Below are positions 30,755 through 39,764 of a DNA stretch of 64,000 nucleotides, one piece after another. The first letter of the stretch is position 1; the number at the start of each line of letters is the position of its first letter. Location: positions 1,550,001 to 1,614,000 of the forward strand of contig NC_018518.1 in assembly GCF_000306945.1 (NCBI RefSeq). The letters run 5' to 3'. Both the position numbers and the translations under genes were made by a program. The notes under the pieces are model-generated. The model worked only from the letters and a program-made list of their open reading frames with translations. It had not been told where the DNA came from and made no database searches. Origin of the DNA: Bordetella pertussis 18323 (GTDB taxonomy: Bacteria; Pseudomonadota; Gammaproteobacteria; Burkholderiales; Burkholderiaceae_B).

Positions 30755-33091
30755 TCAGGACGCCTGGTGCCTGCCCGCGCGCAGCAGCCGCAAGCCGTTG
30801 GCGACCACCAGCAGGCTGGCGCCGACGTCGGCGAACACCGCCATCCACAGCGTGGCCTGGCCGGCCATCGCCAGCACCAGGAACACCGCCTTGATGCCCA
30901 GCGCCAGGACGATGTTCTGGGTCAGGATGCGGTGGGTGGCGCGCGACAGGCGCACGAACGTGCCGATCTTGCGCAGGTCGTCGTCCATCAGCGCCACGTC
31001 GGCGGTTTCGATGGCGGTGCCGGTGCCGGCCGCGCCCATGGCGAAGCCGATGTCGGCGCGCGCCAGCGCCGGCGCGTCGTTGATGCCGTCGCCCACCATG
31101 CCCACGCGCAGGGCCGGATCCAGCTTGGCCTCGACGGCGTCCAGCTTGTCCTGCGGCAGCAGGTCGCCGCGCGCCTCGTCGATGCCGGCCTGGGCGGCCA
31201 CCGCCTGGGCGGCGCGGGTGTTGTCGCCGGTCAGCATGAGGGTGCGCACGCCCAACCGGTGCAGGTCGGCCACGGCGGCGGCGCTGCTGGCCTTGAGCGT
31301 GTCGGCCACCGCGGCCAGCAGCAGGACGCGCTGCCCGTCGGCCAGGGCGATGGCGGTCTTGCCGGCCGCTTCATAGGCGTCGATGCGGGCCTCGATATCG
31401 GGCGTGCTGACGCCCAGCTCGCGCATCAGGCGGCGGTTGCCCAGCTGGAAGCGCTCGCCGCCGATCTCGCCCTGCACGCCGCGGCCGGGCAGGGCGGCGA
31501 AACCGTTCACCTCGTCCAGCGGCGCGTCCAGGGCGTGGTCGGCCTGGGCCAGCGCGCGCGACACGGGGTGGTCCGAGCGCGCCGCCAGGCTGACCGCGGC
31601 GCGCAGCGCCGGGCGCCCGCCCGCGCTGGCGTCGTGCAGCAGTTCCAGGTCGGTCTGCACCGGCTTGCCCTGGGTCAGCGTGCCGGTCTTGTCCAGCGCC
31701 AGCCAGCGCAGCTTGCGTCCTTCCTCCAGGTAGACGCCGCCCTTGATCAGGATGCCGCGCCGCGCGGCGGCGGTCAGGCCGCTGACCACGCTGACCGGGG
31801 TGGAAATCACCAGCGCGCAGGGGCAGGCGATGATCAGCAGCGCCAGCGCGCGGTACACGGAGTCGAGCCAGGCGTGGCCCAGCAGCAGCGGCGGCGCCAG
31901 CGCGACCAGCACCGCCAGCCCGACCACGGCCGGCGTGTAGATGCGCGAGAAGCGGTCGATGAAGCGCTGGGTCGGGGCGCGCGCGCCCTGGGCCTGTTCG
32001 ACCGCGTGGATGATGCGGTCCAGCGTGGTATTGCCGGCCGCCGCCGTGACGCGGTAGTCGAACGACCCGGAGGCATTGACGGTGCCGGCGTAGACGTCGT
32101 CGTCCGGGCCTTTTTCCACCGGCAGGCTTTCGCCGGTGATGGGCGACTGGTCGATCGCGGACTGGCCTTCGCTGATGGTGCCGTCGGCGGCGATGCGCTC
32201 GCCCGGGCGCACCCGCACCAGGTCGCCCGGGCGCAGTCGCGCCGCCGGCACCTCGGCCCACGAGCCGTCCGGCTGGCGCGCGGTGGCGGTCTGCGGCGCC
32301 AGGTCCAGCAGGCCGCGCACCGCATGGCGGGCGCGGTCCAGGGCGCGGGCCTCGATCAGCTCGGCCACGTTGAACAGGAACATCACCATGGCCGCTTCCG
32401 GCCATTGGCCGATGAGCATCGCGCCGGTCACGGCGATGCTCATCAGGGCATTGATGTTGAGGTTGCCGTTGCGCACCGCGATCCAGCCCTTGCGGTAGGT
32501 CGACAGCCCGCAGGCCAGGATGGCCGCCAGCGCCAGGGCGGCGGCGACATAGACCGGCTGGCCGGTGAAGTGGGCGAGCTCGGACAGCGCCGCCAGCACC
32601 CCGCCGGCGGCCAGCAGGCGCCAGCCGCGCGAAGGCGCGGCCGCGCCGGCTGGGGTCGCCGGGGCGTCGCCGGCCAGGGGCTCGGGCGTCATGCCCAGCG
32701 AGCGGATCGCCGCGTCGATGCGATCGAGCGCGCCGTCGGCATGCAGCACGATCAGTACGCGCTGCATCAGGTTGAAGTCGAGCTCGTGCACCTCGGGCAG
32801 GCTGGCCAGCTTCTTGCGGATCAGCGTTTCCTCGGTGGGGCAGTCCATCTGCCCGATGCGCACCCGCGTGACCTGCTGGCCCGGACCGGGCTGCCAGGCC
32901 GGGGCGGCCGCGGGCGCGGCCGGCTGGCCGTGCCCATGGCCGCAGCAGGCCGGGATGCCATGGTCGTGGGCATGGTCGTGCCCGGCATGGTCATGGCCTG
33001 CGTGGTCGTGGCCTGCGTGGTCGTGGCCGTGGGCGTCCGTGCGTTGGCCAGATGGCATATCGAGGGCAAGGTCGCGGGTCGTGGAGGGCAT
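30755..33091 (-). CDS. cadA: Heavy-metal (Cd/Zn/Pb) translocating P-type ATPase
   Basis: This inner-membrane exporter of divalent soft metals has 778 residues from the ATG at 33091, which has AAGGACG upstream; an in-frame ATG 12 codons earlier lacks support. The N-terminus has four GHDHA repeats plus CCGHGHG, then an HMA-like domain with GQMDCPTEE. The P1B motifs are TGES, CPC in LIIACPCALVIS, DKTGT, the HP motif ARSDHPVSRALA and GDGINDAP. The CPC type with a divergent CadR-like regulator points to Cd/Zn/Pb rather than copper. The gene ends beside the interrupted palindrome, convergent with cheZ. Confidence 0.93.
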   Translation of the reverse strand: MPSTTRDLALDMPSGQRTDAHGHDHAGHDHAGHDHAGHDHAHDHGIPACCGHGHGQPAAPAAAPAWQPGPGQQVTRVRIGQMDCPTEETLIRKKLASLPEVHELDFNLMQRVLIVLHADGALDRIDAAIRSLGMTPEPLAGDAPATPAGAAAPSRGWRLLAAGGVLAALSELAHFTGQPVYVAAALALAAILACGLSTYRKGWIAVRNGNLNINALMSIAVTGAMLIGQWPEAAMVMFLFNVAELIEARALDRARHAVRGLLDLAPQTATARQPDGSWAEVPAARLRPGDLVRVRPGERIAADGTISEGQSAIDQSPITGESLPVEKGPDDDVYAGTVNASGSFDYRVTAAAGNTTLDRIIHAVEQAQGARAPTQRFIDRFSRIYTPAVVGLAVLVALAPPLLLGHAWLDSVYRALALLIIACPCALVISTPVSVVSGLTAAARRGILIKGGVYLEEGRKLRWLALDKTGTLTQGKPVQTDLELLHDASAGGRPALRAAVSLAARSDHPVSRALAQADHALDAPLDEVNGFAALPGRGVQGEIGGERFQLGNRRLMRELGVSTPDIEARIDAYEAAGKTAIALADGQRVLLLAAVADTLKASSAAAVADLHRLGVRTLMLTGDNTRAAQAVAAQAGIDEARGDLLPQDKLDAVEAKLDPALRVGMVGDGINDAPALARADIGFAMGAAGTGTAIETADVALMDDDLRKIGTFVRLSRATHRILTQNIVLALGIKAVFLVLAMAGQATLWMAVFADVGASLLVVANGLRLLRAGRHQAS
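32969..33028 (-). repeat. Four 15-bp repeats encoding GHDHA in the ATPase N-terminus
   Basis: Four consecutive 15-bp units (complement of TGCGTGGTCGTGGCC, with small changes) encode residues 22-41, GHDHA four times. The array is in-frame, so a gain or loss of units would change the number of metal-binding histidines without breaking the gene. Confidence 0.85.
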
Positions 33092-33127
33092 CTGGTACGT
33101 CCTTTCTGGATGTTGGACGCATTTCAC

Positions 33128-33148
33128 ACCCTGGAGTTACTATAGGGT
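33128..33148. promoter_or_regulatory. MerR-family (CadR-type) operator and promoter
   Basis: The dyad ACCCT-N11-AGGGT lies between the divergent ATPase and regulator genes. On the ATPase strand it sits between a TTGACC -35 box (33151-33146) and a TGAAAT -10-like box (33126-33121) with a 19-bp spacer. That over-long spacer is the hallmark of promoters activated by MerR-type DNA distortion. Confidence 0.82.
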
Positions 33149-33173
33149 CAAGCACCCGGATCAAGGAGCCCCC

Positions 33174-33608
33174 ATGAAAATCGGCGAACTGGCCCGCACG
33201 GCGGGCACCACGGTGGAAACCGTGCGCTATTACGAGAAGGAAGGGCTGTTGCCCGCGCCCGAGCGCGGCCTGAACAACTACCGCAGCTACGGCGAGGCCC
33301 ATGTCGAGCGGCTGCGCCTGATCCGCAATTGCCGCGCGCTGGACATGACGCAGGACGAGATTCGCACCGTCCTGGCCCTGGCGGACAACCACGAGGCCGG
33401 CTGCGCTCCGATCAACCAGGTGTTCGACGAGCACATCGCCCACGTGGACGCCCGCATCGCCGAGCTGACCCAGCTGAAGGCCCAGCTGGGCGAGCTGCGC
33501 CAGCGCTGCGCCTCGGCCCGCCCGGACGCCGAGGACTGCGGCATCCTGCACGGCCTGAGCGAGATGCAGGTCGAAGAGCGTCCCGAGCGCCACACCCACC
33601 TCGGCTAG
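33174..33608 (+). CDS. cadR: MerR-family metal-responsive regulator (CadR/PbrR-like)
   Basis: The 144-residue protein has an N-terminal MerR helix-turn-helix (KIGELARTAGTTVETVRYYE), a coiled-coil dimer helix and metal-ligand cysteines at 77, 112 and 122, close to the Cys77/112/119 set known for CadR. A His-containing tail (RHTHLG) follows. It would activate the divergent ATPase gene on metal binding. Its TAG stop lies within the CTAG at which IS481 copy 4 inserted, and the stop is unchanged, so the protein is intact. Confidence 0.9.
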   Translation: MKIGELARTAGTTVETVRYYEKEGLLPAPERGLNNYRSYGEAHVERLRLIRNCRALDMTQDEIRTVLALADNHEAGCAPINQVFDEHIAHVDARIAELTQLKAQLGELRQRCASARPDAEDCGILHGLSEMQVEERPERHTHLG

Positions 33609-33609
33609 C

Positions 33610-34652
33610 TGTGAAGATTCAATAGGTTGTATGCATGGTTCATCCGAACCGGATTTGAGAAACTGGAAATCGCCACCCCCCCAGTTCACTCAAGGAGCCC
33701 GGCCGGATGAACACCCATAAGCATGCCCGATTGACCTTCCTACGTCGACTCGAAATGGTCCAGCAATTGATCGCCCATCAAGTTTGTGTGCCTGAAGCGG
33801 CCCGCGCCTATGGGGTCACCGCGCCGACTGTGCGCAAATGGCTGGGCCGCTTCCTGGCTCAGGGCCAGGCGGGCTTGGCCGATGCGTCCTCGCGCCCGAC
33901 GGTCTCGCCCCGAGCGATTGCGCCGGCCAAGGCGCTGGCTATCGTGGAGCTGCGCCGCAAGCGGCTGACCCAAGCGCGCATCGCCCAGGCGCTGGGCGTG
34001 TCAGCCAGCACCGTCAGCCGCGTCCTGGCCCGCGCCGGTCTGTCGCACCTGGCCGACCTGGAGCCGGCCGAGCCGGTGGTGCGCTACGAGCATCAGGCCC
34101 CCGGCGATCTGCTGCACATCGACATCAAGAAGCTGGGACGTATCCAGCGCCCTGGCCACCGGGTCACGGGCAACCGACGCGATACCGTTGAGGGGGCCGG
34201 CTGGGACTTCGTCTTCGTGGCCATCGATGACCACGCCCGCGTGGCCTTCACCGACATCCACCCCGACGAGCGCTTCCCCAGCGCCGTCCAGTTCCTCAAG
34301 GACGCAGTGGCCTACTACCAGCGCCTGGGCGTGACCATCCAGCGCTTGCTCACCGACAATGGCTCGGCCTTTCGCAGCCGCGCCTTCGCCGCGCTGTGCC
34401 ATGAGCTGGGCATCAAGCACCGCTTTACCCGACCTTACCGCCCACAGACCAATGGCAAGGCCGAACGCTTCATCCAGTCGGCCTTGCGTGAGTGGGCTTA
34501 CGCTCACACCTACCAGAACTCCCAACACCGAGCCGATGCCATGAAATCCTGGCTACACCACTACAACTGGCATCGACCCCACCAAGGCATCGGGCGCGCT
34601 GTACCCATCTCCAGACTCAACCTGGACGAATACAACCTATTGACAGTTCACA
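33610..34652 (+). mobile_element. IS481 copy 4, between cadR and the ABC exporter
   Basis: This full-length 1,043-bp IS481 has perfect GCTAGC duplications at 33604-33609 and 34653-34658. Both flanking genes end inside these duplications, so the insertion breaks neither coding sequence. Confidence 0.96.
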
Positions 34653-34657
34653 GCTAG
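33707..34657 (+). CDS. IS481 transposase (copy 4)
   Basis: This is an intact 316-residue DDE transposase (D139, D217, E253) ending LTVHS. Its TAG stop lies in the right GCTAGC duplication and overlaps, on the opposite strand, the stop codon of the ABC exporter gene. Confidence 0.95.
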   Translation: MNTHKHARLTFLRRLEMVQQLIAHQVCVPEAARAYGVTAPTVRKWLGRFLAQGQAGLADASSRPTVSPRAIAPAKALAIVELRRKRLTQARIAQALGVSASTVSRVLARAGLSHLADLEPAEPVVRYEHQAPGDLLHIDIKKLGRIQRPGHRVTGNRRDTVEGAGWDFVFVAIDDHARVAFTDIHPDERFPSAVQFLKDAVAYYQRLGVTIQRLLTDNGSAFRSRAFAALCHELGIKHRFTRPYRPQTNGKAERFIQSALREWAYAHTYQNSQHRADAMKSWLHHYNWHRPHQGIGRAVPISRLNLDEYNLLTVHS

Positions 34658-36486
34658 CTGGCCGCCGCGCCGCCCAGCTCCCATTGCGACAGGCCGCGCG
34701 TCAGCTCCAGCGCCTGGCGTTCGAACAGGCGCCGGTACACGCCGCCGTGCAGGCGGATCAGCGCTTCGTGGCTGCCTTCCTCGATGACGCGGCCCCGGTC
34801 CATGACCAGCAGGCGATCCAGCGCGCGGACGGTGGACAGGCGGTGCGCCACCACCAGCGTGGTGCGGCCCTCCATCAGGCGCTCCATGGCCCGCTGGATG
34901 AGCACCTCGCTTTCGCTGTCCAGGCTGGAGGTGGCTTCGTCCAGGATGAGGATGGGCGCATCGGCCAGGAAGGCGCGCGCGATCGCCACGCGCTGGCGTT
35001 CCCCGCCCGACAGCTTGACGCCGCGCTCGCCCACCAGCGTGTCGTAGCCCTTGGGCAGCGCCATGATGAAGTCGTGCGCGCTGGCCAGCCGGGCGGCGCG
35101 CTCGATCTCGGCCTGCGTGGCCCCGGGCCGCCCGTAGGCGATGTTCTCGGCCAGCGAGCGGTGGAACAGCACCGGGTCCTGCTGCACGATGGCGATCTGG
35201 CTGCGCAGCGACGCCTGCCGCACCGCGGCGATGTCCTGCCCATCGATGGTGATGCGTCCGCCGTCCACGTCGTACAGGCGCTGGATCAGCTTGATGAACG
35301 TGGTCTTGCCCGAGCCGGAGTGGCCGACCAGGCCGACCCGTTCGCCCGGCGCGATGCGCACCGAGAAGTCGCGGTACAGCGGCTGCTCGTGCGGGCCATA
35401 GCGGAACGTGACGTTCTCGAAGCGGATCTCGCCCGCGCCGATGTCGATCGGCCCGGCGCCGGGCAGGTCCTCGACATCCAGCGGCTGGCGCTGCAGCGAG
35501 ACCAGCTCCTCCATGTCGTTGATCGAGCGCTGCAGGTTGCGGATGTTCATGCCCACGTCGCGCAGGTAGCCCTGCAGCATGAAGAAGGTCGTGAAGGCGA
35601 AGGTCACGTCGCCCACGCTGGCCTGGCCGCGCTGCCACAGCAGCAGCGCCACGCCGAGGATGGCCGCCTGCATGGCCACCAGCATCGCGCCCTGCACGCC
35701 GCCGTTGATGGTTCCGCGCACCCACCCGCGCCGGGTGCGGTGGCGCCATTTGTCGGTGACGCGGGCCAGCCGGGCTTCCTCGCGCCATTCGGCGCCGAAG
35801 GCCTTGACCACGGCGTTGCAGCTCACCGCGTCGGCCAGCGCGCCGCCCATGCGGGTGTCCCAGGCGTTGCCCAGGCGCGCCGCGGGCGCCACGTAGTCCA
35901 GCGACAGCGCCATCGTTACCGCCACGTACAGCAGCGAGCCCAGTCCGACCACCAGCCCCATGAGGGGCCAGTGCCAGCCCAGCAGAGCGGTGGCGCCGGC
36001 CAGCATGGCCAGCGAGGGCAGCAGGGCGATCAGCAGCGTGTCGTTGAGCAGGTCGAGCGCCCACATGCCGCGCGTGATCTTGCGCACGGTCGAGCCGGCG
36101 AAGGTGTTGGCGTGCCAGTCGGACGACAGCCGCTGCACCTGGTGGAACGCCAGGCCGACGATGTCGTGCATCATCTTCAGCGTCAGCGCGATGATGTTCA
36201 TGAAGATGGCCTGGCGCAGCAAGGTGGCGCCCACGCCCAGCGCGATCAGCAGCCAGAAGGCGCCGAGCGCGGCGTTGCGCGCCACCGTGTCGGCGGGCGC
36301 GCCGCCGGCCACGGCGTCGATCAGCCGGCCGACGTACAGGGGCGTGAGAATGTCGGCCAGCGCCGAGAGCAGCGCCAGCATGGCGATGAGGCCGATGCGC
36401 CAGGGTTGCCTGGCCCAGTGCCTGAAAGTAAAGCCGAGAACGGCCTTGAACGCGGATCCGCGCAAGTCGAGTTTATTGCGAGCCAT
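34654..36486 (-). CDS. ABC transporter with fused membrane and ATPase domains (MsbA/multidrug type)
   Basis: A 610-residue half-transporter is read from the ATG at 36486; a GTG at 36504 would add six residues. Six membrane helices span roughly residues 25-310, followed by an ATPase domain with Walker A (VGHSGSGKTTFIKLIQ), signature (VKLSGGERQRVAIARA), Walker B (ILILDEATSSLDSESE) and H-loop (LVVAHRLSTV). It would act as a homodimeric exporter; the substrate is unknown. Its TAG stop is the complement of the CTA in the CTAG used by IS481 copy 4. The gene is intact. Confidence 0.92.
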   Translation of the reverse strand: MARNKLDLRGSAFKAVLGFTFRHWARQPWRIGLIAMLALLSALADILTPLYVGRLIDAVAGGAPADTVARNAALGAFWLLIALGVGATLLRQAIFMNIIALTLKMMHDIVGLAFHQVQRLSSDWHANTFAGSTVRKITRGMWALDLLNDTLLIALLPSLAMLAGATALLGWHWPLMGLVVGLGSLLYVAVTMALSLDYVAPAARLGNAWDTRMGGALADAVSCNAVVKAFGAEWREEARLARVTDKWRHRTRRGWVRGTINGGVQGAMLVAMQAAILGVALLLWQRGQASVGDVTFAFTTFFMLQGYLRDVGMNIRNLQRSINDMEELVSLQRQPLDVEDLPGAGPIDIGAGEIRFENVTFRYGPHEQPLYRDFSVRIAPGERVGLVGHSGSGKTTFIKLIQRLYDVDGGRITIDGQDIAAVRQASLRSQIAIVQQDPVLFHRSLAENIAYGRPGATQAEIERAARLASAHDFIMALPKGYDTLVGERGVKLSGGERQRVAIARAFLADAPILILDEATSSLDSESEVLIQRAMERLMEGRTTLVVAHRLSTVRALDRLLVMDRGRVIEEGSHEALIRLHGGVYRRLFERQALELTRGLSQWELGGAAAS

Positions 36487-36884
36487 TTGCCAGGGTCCGG
36501 CCACGCGGCGCGCGCCAGGACGTCAGTAGAAAGTGAATGCCAGCCAGCGCGGGCCGCCCATGGGGGGCCGGCAGGCTACGGATTGCGTAGGGGAGGGCGC
36601 GTGGGCCGCGATGCGGCCCGGCGCGGGCTGCGACCTAACGGCGCGGCGGGGTCACGCGCGGAGTGGCGATGTGCGGTACGAGCATGGGGCGCCTCCGGGT
36701 GAGTGATCGTGGATGGGAACGAGGGCCCGTGAGCAGGGCCCAAAGTGCGATCCTAGCAGCGGGTCCGGACCGCGCGCAAGATTCGCCGCCGCCGGCGTTG
36801 CGTAATCGACACGGAAGGCGCGTGCCGGGCCGGGCGCGCCGGGTCTCTACAATATGTCCCGACATGATCGATGGAGGATGAGGC
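36487..36884. promoter_or_regulatory. Divergent intergenic region between the ABC exporter and tpm
   Basis: No credible gene is seen in this roughly 400-bp stretch. Near the right end a TACAAT (-10-like) element occurs in CTCTACAATATGTCCC, followed by AGGATGAGGC just before the tpm start, so a tpm promoter is likely there. The rest holds no feature I can name. Confidence 0.4.
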
Positions 36885-37544
36885 ATGGACGCGGATTTCT
36901 GGCTGGATCGTTGGCGCGAAGGGCGCACGCATTTTCACCAGACGCGGGTGACGCCGCTGCTGCAAAAATACTGGCCGACGCTGGACGTGCCGGCCGGCGG
37001 CCAGGTGCTGGTTCCGCTGGCGGGCAAGTCGCTCGACATGGTGTGGCTGGCCGGGCAGGGACTGCGCGTGCTGGGCGTGGAGCTGTCGCAACTGGCGGTC
37101 GAGCAGTTCTTCGACGAGAACGACCTGCGCCCCGAGATCCACCAATCTGCGCAGGGCCGCCACTATGTGGCGGGCAACCTCGAACTGATCTGCGGCGACG
37201 TGTTCGCGCTGGAAGACGCCACGCTGGCCGCCTGCGCCGGCGTGTACGACCGCGCCGCGCTGGTGGCGCTGCCCGAGCCCATGCGCAAGCGCTACGCGCG
37301 CGAGGTCTATGGCCGCCTGGGCCGGGGCTGCCGGGGCATCCTCATCACGCTGGACTATCCGCAGGACCAGATGGAAGGTCCGCCCTTTTCCGTGGACGAC
37401 GCCGAAGTGCAGGCGCTGTATGCCGGCCATACCGAAGCCCGCCTGATCGACCGGCGCGACATCCTCGACAAGGAGCCCAAGTTCAACCAGCGCGGCGTGG
37501 CGCGGCTGGACACGCTGGTATACCGGCTCGAACGCCTGGGCTGA
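36885..37544 (+). CDS. tpm: Thiopurine/tellurite S-methyltransferase (TPMT family)
   Basis: The 219-residue protein matches bacterial Tpm: [20 protein letters not shown] at the start, the SAM-binding segment [35 protein letters not shown], and later [11 protein letters not shown] with [19 protein letters not shown]. Family members methylate thiols and are linked to tellurite and selenite detoxification. AGGATGAGGC precedes the ATG. The length is normal and the gene is intact. Confidence 0.93.
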   Translation: MDADFWLDRWREGRTHFHQTRVTPLLQKYWPTLDVPAGGQVLVPLAGKSLDMVWLAGQGLRVLGVELSQLAVEQFFDENDLRPEIHQSAQGRHYVAGNLELICGDVFALEDATLAACAGVYDRAALVALPEPMRKRYAREVYGRLGRGCRGILITLDYPQDQMEGPPFSVDDAEVQALYAGHTEARLIDRRDILDKEPKFNQRGVARLDTLVYRLERLG

Positions 37545-37637
37545 GCGCGGCGATGCTGCGCCTTGTTACCGACATCCATGCCTGGTAGCGATGGGCGAGC
37601 CTACACTTGCGCCGTCTCCAACAACAGGAATATGGGC

Positions 37638-37784
37638 ATGAAATCGATACTCGGGCTGTTGCTTGCCGCGGCGCTGCTGGGCGGCTGTGCCGTCTATACC
37701 CCGCACGGCGCGGCCGTGGTGGATCCGCCCGACCGCGGCGGCGGCTTCTGTCCGCCCGGCCAGGCCAAGAAGGGCAACTGCTGA
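37638..37784 (+). CDS. Small lipoprotein, function unknown
   Basis: This 48-residue protein has a lipoprotein signal MKSILGLLLAAALLGGC with lipobox LLGGC, then a short Pro/Gly-rich tail ending in FCPPGQAKKGNC. I chose the ATG at 37638 because AGGA lies 8 bases upstream; the ATG at 37632 is too close to it. No domain is recognised. Tails of this FCPPGQAKKGxC type occur in small hypothetical lipoproteins of related bacteria. Confidence 0.75.
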   Translation: MKSILGLLLAAALLGGCAVYTPHGAAVVDPPDRGGGFCPPGQAKKGNC

Positions 37785-37892
37785 CTGCGCACGGCTGAGC
37801 GCGGCGCGCCGCATGCGCGGCGCCGAAATCGCTACACTGGACGTACGGGCGCGCGCCGGCGCATCGGCCGCGCAGCGCCCAAGGAGGCGATC

Positions 37893-38060
37893 ATGAAATT
37901 CTGCATGGCGACATTGATGCTGGCGGCCAGCCTGGCGCTGGCCGGCTGCGCGGGCGGGCAAGGCTCGCAGCCCGGCCCGCCGCATCCCGGCGCGGTCAAC
38001 CCCTACAGCAGCGGCGGTTTCCACGACGCCGGCCCGGACTACCCCGATACCGGCCGTTGA
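37893..38060 (+). CDS. Small lipoprotein, function unknown
   Basis: This 55-residue protein has an AAGGAGG ribosome site 6 bases before the ATG. The signal MKFCMATLMLAASLALAGC carries lipobox LAGC; the mature part is Gly/Pro/Ser-rich and ends YPDTGR. It follows another small lipoprotein gene by about 108 bp. No domain is recognised; the start and signal are the evidence that it is real. Confidence 0.72.
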   Translation: MKFCMATLMLAASLALAGCAGGQGSQPGPPHPGAVNPYSSGGFHDAGPDYPDTGR

Positions 38061-38071
38061 ACCGCGCGGCC

Positions 38072-38752
38072 TTATTTGCTGCGCACGTAGTTGCGTATTT
38101 CACGCGCGACGTTATCGGTCCATTCGTCGATCAGCGGCTTGAGCGCCGAGGCCGGCACCGAGGCCTGGCCCTGGGCGATGGCGCGTACGCGCTCGCCGGT
38201 GCCCCCGCGCACCGACGCCCACAGCAGCTGGCCCGTCTGGCTGTCGGTGACCTTGCTTTCGATCGCGATGGTGGCCTGCTGCGGCCGGCCGCCTTCCAGC
38301 ACGGCCCTGGCGCCGGTGACGGCCAGCGCCACGGGGATGTACTGGTAGGCCGCCAGCGCCTCGCTTTCGCTGCCGACCGCTGTGATCGCGATGCGCGCCT
38401 TGGCCACGCCCGGGCCGGGGCCGTTGACCAGGCGGATCTCGCGGCCGATCTTGCGGCGCAGCGACTGGTCCAGGTAGTTCTGCAGTTCGGTCAGCGTTTC
38501 CATCGACACCTGCGCCGACGGTTGCGGGCTGGGGTAGTACTCGACCGGCGACAGCCACATGGCGGTGTACTGGCGCGGCTTGAGCGCGGCGTCGCGGTAG
38601 ATCAGCCGCGCGCCGCCGGGCACCTGCTCCTCGCGCAACTGCGAGTAATCGCCGAGGAAGCCCGACTCCTTCGGAGCGCGCTGGTTGGCGCAGCCGGCCA
38701 GCAACAGGGCAGCGGCGCTGAGCGCTGCGATTCGATACAGGGACGACTTCAT
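38072..38752 (-). CDS. DUF3313-type outer lipoprotein
   Basis: The 226-residue protein has the lipoprotein signal MKSSLYRIAALSAAALLLAGC (lipobox LAGC) and opens with SGFLGDYSQLREEQVPGGARL, the segment typical of DUF3313 proteins. The function is unknown. It is convergent with the small lipoprotein gene at 37893 (11 bp apart). The start at 38752 gives the signal peptide; longer in-frame extensions upstream have no family support. Confidence 0.82.
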   Translation of the reverse strand: MKSSLYRIAALSAAALLLAGCANQRAPKESGFLGDYSQLREEQVPGGARLIYRDAALKPRQYTAMWLSPVEYYPSPQPSAQVSMETLTELQNYLDQSLRRKIGREIRLVNGPGPGVAKARIAITAVGSESEALAAYQYIPVALAVTGARAVLEGGRPQQATIAIESKVTDSQTGQLLWASVRGGTGERVRAIAQGQASVPASALKPLIDEWTDNVAREIRNYVRSK

Positions 38753-39033
38753 AGCGGGTTTCCCTACAAAAGAGACGTTGGCCCAGGAGACGGGTGGCCC
38801 AGCATACGCGGCGCGGCACCCCCCTGCAACGCGGGCACGCGCGCAACGGCGCCGCTCATCCGTCGGGACGGCTGCCGATGGCCGATCCCGGCCAGGCCCG
38901 GCGCCGGGATTCGCGGCATGATCTGGTAAAATAATAAAGATTTCGTAACAAATTGGCAATTTTCGGCGCTGCCCGGCGCCCCGCCAGCTTCCCGGCTGCG
39001 TGCCGGCAGTCCTGCCTTGCCCCGACATTCCTT

Positions 39034-39750
39034 ATGCCCGATGCTCACGACCCGTACCTGGTAAGCGGCAGGTTCGAAATCGCCAACCTGCTGCAGACGC
39101 TCCAGGCCCGCCAGTGCCTGCTGCTCATGCGCATCCCGGGCCGCCCCTTCAACAGCGTGACCTCCGTGCTGCACGTGGATGCGCAGGCGGGCCAGGTCGT
39201 GCTGGACGCGGCCCAGGACGACACCCTCAATCAGCGCCTGGCCGATGTCGGCGATGTGGCTTTCGACACCTCGCTGGACAACATCAGCATTTCGTTTGCC
39301 GCCGCGCGCGTGGCGCGCTGCGAGTTCGAGGCGCGGCCGGCCCTGCTGGTCGATCTGCCCGAAACCCTGACCAGGGTGCAGCGGCGCGATACGTTCCGCA
39401 TCGCCGTGCCGGTGGCGCAGCCCGCGACCTGGGTGCGCGAGGCGGGCGGGGCCGAGCCGCTGGCGCTGTGCGACATCAGCCCGGGCGGACTGGCGCTGGC
39501 CGATCCGCTGCAGACGCTGGACCCGGCGCCAGGCAAGATCTACCGCGGCGTGCTGGCCTTGCCGGAGCTGGGCGCGTTCGCCGCGGCGATCCGCGTGGTC
39601 CATCACCTGGACGAGGTCCTGGCCAAGGGCAAGACCAGCCGGCGCATCGGCTGCGCGTTCGTCGAGCTCGACAAGGGCACGGGCATCCGCATCCAGGCCT
39701 ACGTCAACGCCTTGCAGCGCGACCAGATCGCGCGCCAGCGCGGCCTGTAG
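39034..39750 (+). CDS. ycgR: YcgR-like flagellar brake protein (PilZ domain)
   Basis: This 238-residue protein has an N-terminal YcgR domain (residues about 8-105) and a C-terminal PilZ domain. The c-di-GMP motif is visible as RVQRRDTFRIAVP (RxxxR) and DISPGGLALAD (DxSxxG). In motile relatives such proteins slow the flagellar motor when c-di-GMP is high. The 281 bp upstream contain an AT-rich patch (TGGTAAAATAATAAAGATTT, about 38923-38942) likely to hold the promoter. The gene is intact. Confidence 0.86.
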   Translation: MPDAHDPYLVSGRFEIANLLQTLQARQCLLLMRIPGRPFNSVTSVLHVDAQAGQVVLDAAQDDTLNQRLADVGDVAFDTSLDNISISFAAARVARCEFEARPALLVDLPETLTRVQRRDTFRIAVPVAQPATWVREAGGAEPLALCDISPGGLALADPLQTLDPAPGKIYRGVLALPELGAFAAAIRVVHHLDEVLAKGKTSRRIGCAFVELDKGTGIRIQAYVNALQRDQIARQRGL

Positions 39751-39764
39751 CCCGCCGCGCCCGC

